From the NCBI RefSeq assembly GCF_051209875.1, contig NZ_JBNTQY010000001.1:4650001-4714000 (forward strand): a DNA stretch of 64,000 bases. The letters are read 5' to 3'. Positions 60,873-64,000 of this stretch are shown in pieces. This stretch comes from Emticicia sp051209875 (GTDB lineage Bacteria > Bacteroidota > Bacteroidia > Cytophagales > Spirosomataceae). Each line of letters opens with the position of its first letter. Position 1 is the stretch's first letter. The notes under the pieces were generated by a model, which saw nothing but the letters and a program-made list of their open reading frames with translations, was not told the DNA's origin and searched no databases. Both the position numbers and the translations under genes were made by a program.

Positions 60873-62705
60873 TTATCGTTTTTGATTGTTTTCTAATAGC
60901 TCTATTTTCTTATTTAATTCAATGATATACAAAGTCAGCTCTTCAATTTTTTGCATCATGAGTGTTTGTGTTTCACCCAATGCTACGCCATTTTTTTGTA
61001 TTTCTTTTGCCGATGGAATATTTGGAAGGTGCTGATTATTAGCAATAAATCGTTCAACTTCGTGTAGATTGGGTAGTTTATAGTCTTTCTCGAATACAAA
61101 ATCTGCCCAATTAGAGTTTACAACTATCTCTTTGGCCCGTATTGCTCCGTTTACACCCAATTTATATCCTGTTAAATCTGATATATTATCTGTTCCGATT
61201 CCAAGTTGTCCGGTCTGTGAAAACAATGTCATGGTTGGCTCAAAGTTATTTTCATTTTTATAACCAAAAGCTATTTCGCCTTCATCATTAGGATTTTGAG
61301 AATAAAACTCTAAAGCATAGTAAGAGGAAGTTATCCCCTTCTGCCTTTCTGGACTATAGTAAGATAAATTTATTTTCTCCCCCTCCAAATGATTAAAGCT
61401 AAGAGGAGCTATTGGATTATCATTATTAATTCCAACTTTGGTTTCAAAACCTGTTTTTATTGTGAGGCTCTCCCAAAAATTATTTGAATTTGTATAAAAA
61501 CCCATAGCAATTTTGTCTTCACCAGCCGTATGAATCCTCAACGTGCTATTTTCTATACCGAGTCCAAAATATTTATTTGAGTCTTCATTTTTCAAAAAAC
61601 TGATTTTATTACCCGAAACATTCGAAAAACTCAATGGAGCAATGGGGTCTGTGTTATCAATTCCAATTCTACCATCACCTGATTTAAAAGTGAATTTTTC
61701 AATAAAACTATTCCCTGTGTGATAGCCCATTCCGACTCTATCTTGTCCTGATGTATAAAATTTTAATAAACCCTCTTCAATACCTACACCATAGTGGTCA
61801 GTTGAATTTGCATCTTTCCAAAAACTGATTTTATTACCAAACGTATTTGAAAAGCTTAATGGATGCGTTGGGGTTTCTGTACCGATACCTACTTTTCCAT
61901 TAAATATTGTCATATCAGGCGAAGCATGGTTATCATTAGTAAATAAATTGAAGGCATGATTACTTTTTGTTCCAAGCATTACTTTAGCGGTTTCAGGACT
62001 ATTGACATATTGTTGGTTTACTCTTAATCCAACCGTAATATCACTGGTATTTGGAGCTTCTTTGGCAGTGGTTTCCCACAAATAATCATTAATACTTCCT
62101 TTGACCTGAAAAAGAGCTGAGGGTGTAAGTGTACCAATACCAACCTTACCTCTTGGAATAACCAAAGAGTTATAGATATTTCCATTTACATCTATCTTTA
62201 CCCCTATACCATTTCCCCCATAAAACTCACCAGCGAAACCTCCACCTCCAGATTCGGCATAAATACCCCTGCCAGCTGCGGATATAAATTTCCCTCCAAT
62301 ATCACCACCTATACCATGCACACCAATTCCATACGGTGCTTCAAATTTCCCTGCATTTGCAGTTGTTGAGTTATCGTTATTTAGAAGCGAGAAGGCACTT
62401 GTGATAGCATTGCTATAAGCCCCAGAAAATGGCAATGTTATTTCCCCATTAATGCTTTTCCATATACCATTTCTTATATAGAAAAATGTTTTTGCATCAG
62501 TATCATAAACTAAAAGCCCTTCTACTGTACCTTGAATCGCATTGCGTTGGGTAGTTGTCATTCGTGGGACTAATACTCCTCCAATGGAAGATTTATTATC
62601 AATAATCTTTGAATTACGTGGGTCAATCGTTACAGATTGCCCAAAACTGATTTGAACTAATAAATTAAAAATCAGGATTTTGTAGATTATCTTCATGAGT
62701 TTCAT
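60873..62705 (-). CDS. Surface fibre protein with reiterated GIGTxxP modules
   Basis: 610 residues with a signal peptide. The N-terminal module (about 20-90, GGVLVPRMTTTQRNAIQGTV, EGLLVYDTDAKTFFYI) is shared with the 57502 protein. Three or more repeats of about 65 residues follow (SFSNTFGNKISFWKDANSTD, SFSNVSGNKISFLKNEDSNK, SFNHLEGEKINLSYYSP). The C-terminus has LGVNGAIRAKEIVV and VFEKDYKLPNLHEVERFI, HLPNIPSAKEI and a coiled coil (MMQKIEELTLYIIELNKK), a Bacteroidota tail-fibre/S74-like ending that lacks the autocleaving SDxRLK. Likely cell-surface. First gene of the operon. Confidence 0.85.
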   Translation of the reverse strand: MKLMKIIYKILIFNLLVQISFGQSVTIDPRNSKIIDNKSSIGGVLVPRMTTTQRNAIQGTVEGLLVYDTDAKTFFYIRNGIWKSINGEITLPFSGAYSNAITSAFSLLNNDNSTTANAGKFEAPYGIGVHGIGGDIGGKFISAAGRGIYAESGGGGFAGEFYGGNGIGVKIDVNGNIYNSLVIPRGKVGIGTLTPSALFQVKGSINDYLWETTAKEAPNTSDITVGLRVNQQYVNSPETAKVMLGTKSNHAFNLFTNDNHASPDMTIFNGKVGIGTETPTHPLSFSNTFGNKISFWKDANSTDHYGVGIEEGLLKFYTSGQDRVGMGYHTGNSFIEKFTFKSGDGRIGIDNTDPIAPLSFSNVSGNKISFLKNEDSNKYFGLGIENSTLRIHTAGEDKIAMGFYTNSNNFWESLTIKTGFETKVGINNDNPIAPLSFNHLEGEKINLSYYSPERQKGITSSYYALEFYSQNPNDEGEIAFGYKNENNFEPTMTLFSQTGQLGIGTDNISDLTGYKLGVNGAIRAKEIVVNSNWADFVFEKDYKLPNLHEVERFIANNQHLPNIPSAKEIQKNGVALGETQTLMMQKIEELTLYIIELNKKIELLENNQKR

Positions 62706-62867
62706 AGATTAAATTCAAAAATTATCATAAAATTATTTGCTCAATATCATTCACTTTTTATGAGTTTATGTAAATGGGTGGGTATGAAAGTAGTTGAGTT
62801 GGGTACATCAATGGTAAATTACCTTACTTTACTTCGACAAATTTCCACCTAAAAAATATCTAATAAA

Positions 62868-62908
62868 ATCACCTAACTCCGTGATTTCGCATCACCGAAT
62901 TCGGTGAT
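62868..62908. promoter_or_regulatory. Pair of 18-base palindromic operator-like sites
   Basis: ATCACCTAACTCCGTGAT (62868-62885) and ATCACCGAATTCGGTGAT (62891-62908) are near-identical (15 of 18) and both palindromic, the second perfectly. Their starts are 23 bases apart, about two helical turns. The pair ends 14 bases upstream of the -33 box of the next gene, as expected for an activator or repressor site. Confidence 0.6.
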
Positions 62909-62922
62909 TTTGAAGCAAATAG

Positions 62923-62955
62923 TTTGATTTTTATAAAAAAACTTGAGTAGATTTA
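62923..62955 (+). promoter_or_regulatory. Promoter of the 7TM-DISM sensor gene
   Basis: TTTG (62923-62926), 21 bases, TAGATTTA (62948-62955), one mismatch to TAnnTTTG. Implied leader about 16 bases to the ATG at 62978. Confidence 0.5.
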
Positions 62956-62977
62956 TAGAAATTTATAGATCAGCCCC

Positions 62978-64000
62978 ATGAAAGTTATTTTATTCTGTAC
63001 ATTGTGGATGATGATTGTCGAAGTATCCTTTTCTCAAAAATCCATTGTTTTTGCAGAAGATGATAACTTGGATAAAGGAGATATTAGTCAATATTCAGAA
63101 GTGTATAAGGATAAAACCAAGTCACTAACACTCGAAGCGATTCAAACTAAAATTTTTACACCTTTTAAGAAAAACATCCTTGATACTATTTCCTATTCAG
63201 ATGTATGTTGGTTGAAATTTAAAATAATTAATAAGAAAGTAGATACCATCCATTTGACTGTAAATCTCCAAAAGCAGTTTTTTTTAGATTTATACCAAGT
63301 TAGATTAAATAAGGTAATTAGGTCCGAAAAAGGGGGTGGATTTTCGCAATCTTTTACCTCCTCTTCGGCTTACAGTTTACCTATAAGCATTTTACCTCAG
63401 GATTCTTGTCAAATTTTCATTAGGGTTGTTTTTGATACTTTTCACTTACAGCATAAACTTTTGTTTTTAAAGTTATTTTCTACAAAAACTGCTATTCTAC
63501 TAAAAAACGAGGCTTTTTCTAATCAAATACCTCTCTTTTTGATGTATTTTCTTACGATTTGTTTTTTGCTTTTTGGTTTATTTTATGGCTTTTTGCAATT
63601 TTATTCTTATCAAGATAAAGCTATTTTATATTACCTTATTGTAATTATTCCCTCCCTCTTAATAGTTCTTAGAGTAGCTGAGCTCAATTTAGACTTTAAA
63701 ATATTGCCTAATTCTATGCCACTTTTGCATCCATTTCAATTAACTCTTGAACTGGTTTTAGCCTGTGGATATTTGCTTTTTTTCTCAACAATGTTCGATT
63801 TACGAACCCAAAAACCAAGACTTTATCAAATTTCAAGAATATTATTAGCCATTTACATCTTATTATTTATTGGTTTTACATTCGGAACATTTCTGGTTTT
63901 ACATCAACGGATTGTCTTTAGACATTCATTTAGTGTCCTCGGAGCTACGACAATTTTTATTTTATTGAGTACGACTGGGATTGTACTTTCGTTATTAAAA
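62978..64000 (+). CDS. 7TM-DISM sensor protein, 3' end beyond window
   Basis: The frame from ATG at 62978-62980 is open to the window edge (341 codons). A signal peptide (MKVILFCTLWMMIVEVSFS) leads into an extracytoplasmic 7TMR-DISM extracellular-2-type domain (about 25-180, with VYKDKTKSLTLEAIQTK and SDVCWLKFKIINKKVDTIHL). Then come at least five membrane helices from about residue 185 (LFLMYFLTICFLLFGLFYGF). The remaining helices and output domain, probably a kinase, cyclase or LytTR domain, are beyond the edge. Two palindromes and a promoter lie upstream. Confidence 0.85.
   Translation, partial: MKVILFCTLWMMIVEVSFSQKSIVFAEDDNLDKGDISQYSEVYKDKTKSLTLEAIQTKIFTPFKKNILDTISYSDVCWLKFKIINKKVDTIHLTVNLQKQFFLDLYQVRLNKVIRSEKGGGFSQSFTSSSAYSLPISILPQDSCQIFIRVVFDTFHLQHKLLFLKLFSTKTAILLKNEAFSNQIPLFLMYFLTICFLLFGLFYGFLQFYSYQDKAILYYLIVIIPSLLIVLRVAELNLDFKILPNSMPLLHPFQLTLELVLACGYLLFFSTMFDLRTQKPRLYQISRILLAIYILLFIGFTFGTFLVLHQRIVFRHSFSVLGATTIFILLSTTGIVLSLLK

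Noticed and set aside
1..64000. tRNA or rRNA genes
   Set aside because: No cloverleaf-like or rRNA-like segment was recognised in the intergenic regions by eye; a tRNAscan or covariance search would settle it.

Overview
The window looks like a low-GC chromosome segment from a Bacteroidota species, most likely an aquatic Cytophagales / Spirosomaceae-type organism (inference). The evidence is a SusC/SusD outer-membrane pair, TonB-dependent receptors with N-terminal carboxypeptidase-regulatory domains, a LytS/LytTR two-component system, a 7TM-DISM sensor, DUF5916, DUF3500 and CHRD proteins, an RRM/Gly-rich cold-shock-like RNA-binding protein, and promoters of the TTTG-N20-TAnnTTTG type. No rRNA, tRNA, CRISPR array, phage or transposase was found.

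Layout. 1-8853 is mostly housekeeping: dtd (cut by the left edge), the Mg2+ transporter mgtE, rsmA, a TonB receptor, a DUF3500 protein, hldE-type adenylyltransferase (rfaE2), a YbhN-like membrane protein and panD. 9034-14340 holds a DUF5916 outer-membrane protein and a two-subunit GMC sugar dehydrogenase with a Tat-type small subunit and a putative 3Fe-4S motif, followed by a DJ-1/PfpI protein. 14412-27088 contains surface proteins, miaA, DUF4230, mtgA, a Uma2 endonuclease framed by a duplicated mtgA 3' end, a broken GNAT gene with a small overlapping ORF, tsaD and a large TamB. 27135-37456 carries an intradiol dioxygenase with a cytochrome-like lipoprotein, a pirin without its metal ligands, the LytS/LytTR pair, a CHRD lipoprotein, small oxidoreductases and a DUF885 peptidase cluster. 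37555-46991 carries a DUF1080 sugar hydrolase with an MFS transporter, M48 protease plus DUF898, kdsD, recQ and the RNA-binding protein. 47275-54693 carries the orphan susCD pair, an SDR and rlmN. 54777-64000 is a surface/envelope block: two paralogous membrane proteins around a frameshifted acyltransferase, a three-gene surface-protein operon, and the start of a 7TM-DISM sensor cut by the right edge.

Two kinds of non-coding structure stand out. Convergent gene pairs are closed by compact near-perfect terminators that sometimes overlap a stop codon. Many spacers between co-directional genes are instead filled by larger imperfect inverted repeats whose arms consist of short reiterated 'words' (TTAGGA, AATGAGTGAATG, TTAGCTTTTGGC and others). 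The word differs from spacer to spacer while the architecture stays the same. In two genes the element supplies the last codons and the stop codon. I regard this as the most unusual signal in the window.

Functionally, rfaE2 and kdsD both feed LPS inner-core synthesis. The GMC dehydrogenase pair and the DUF1080 protein with MFS transporter could belong to an oxidative 3-keto-glycoside route (inference). The right-hand block is devoted to the cell surface.
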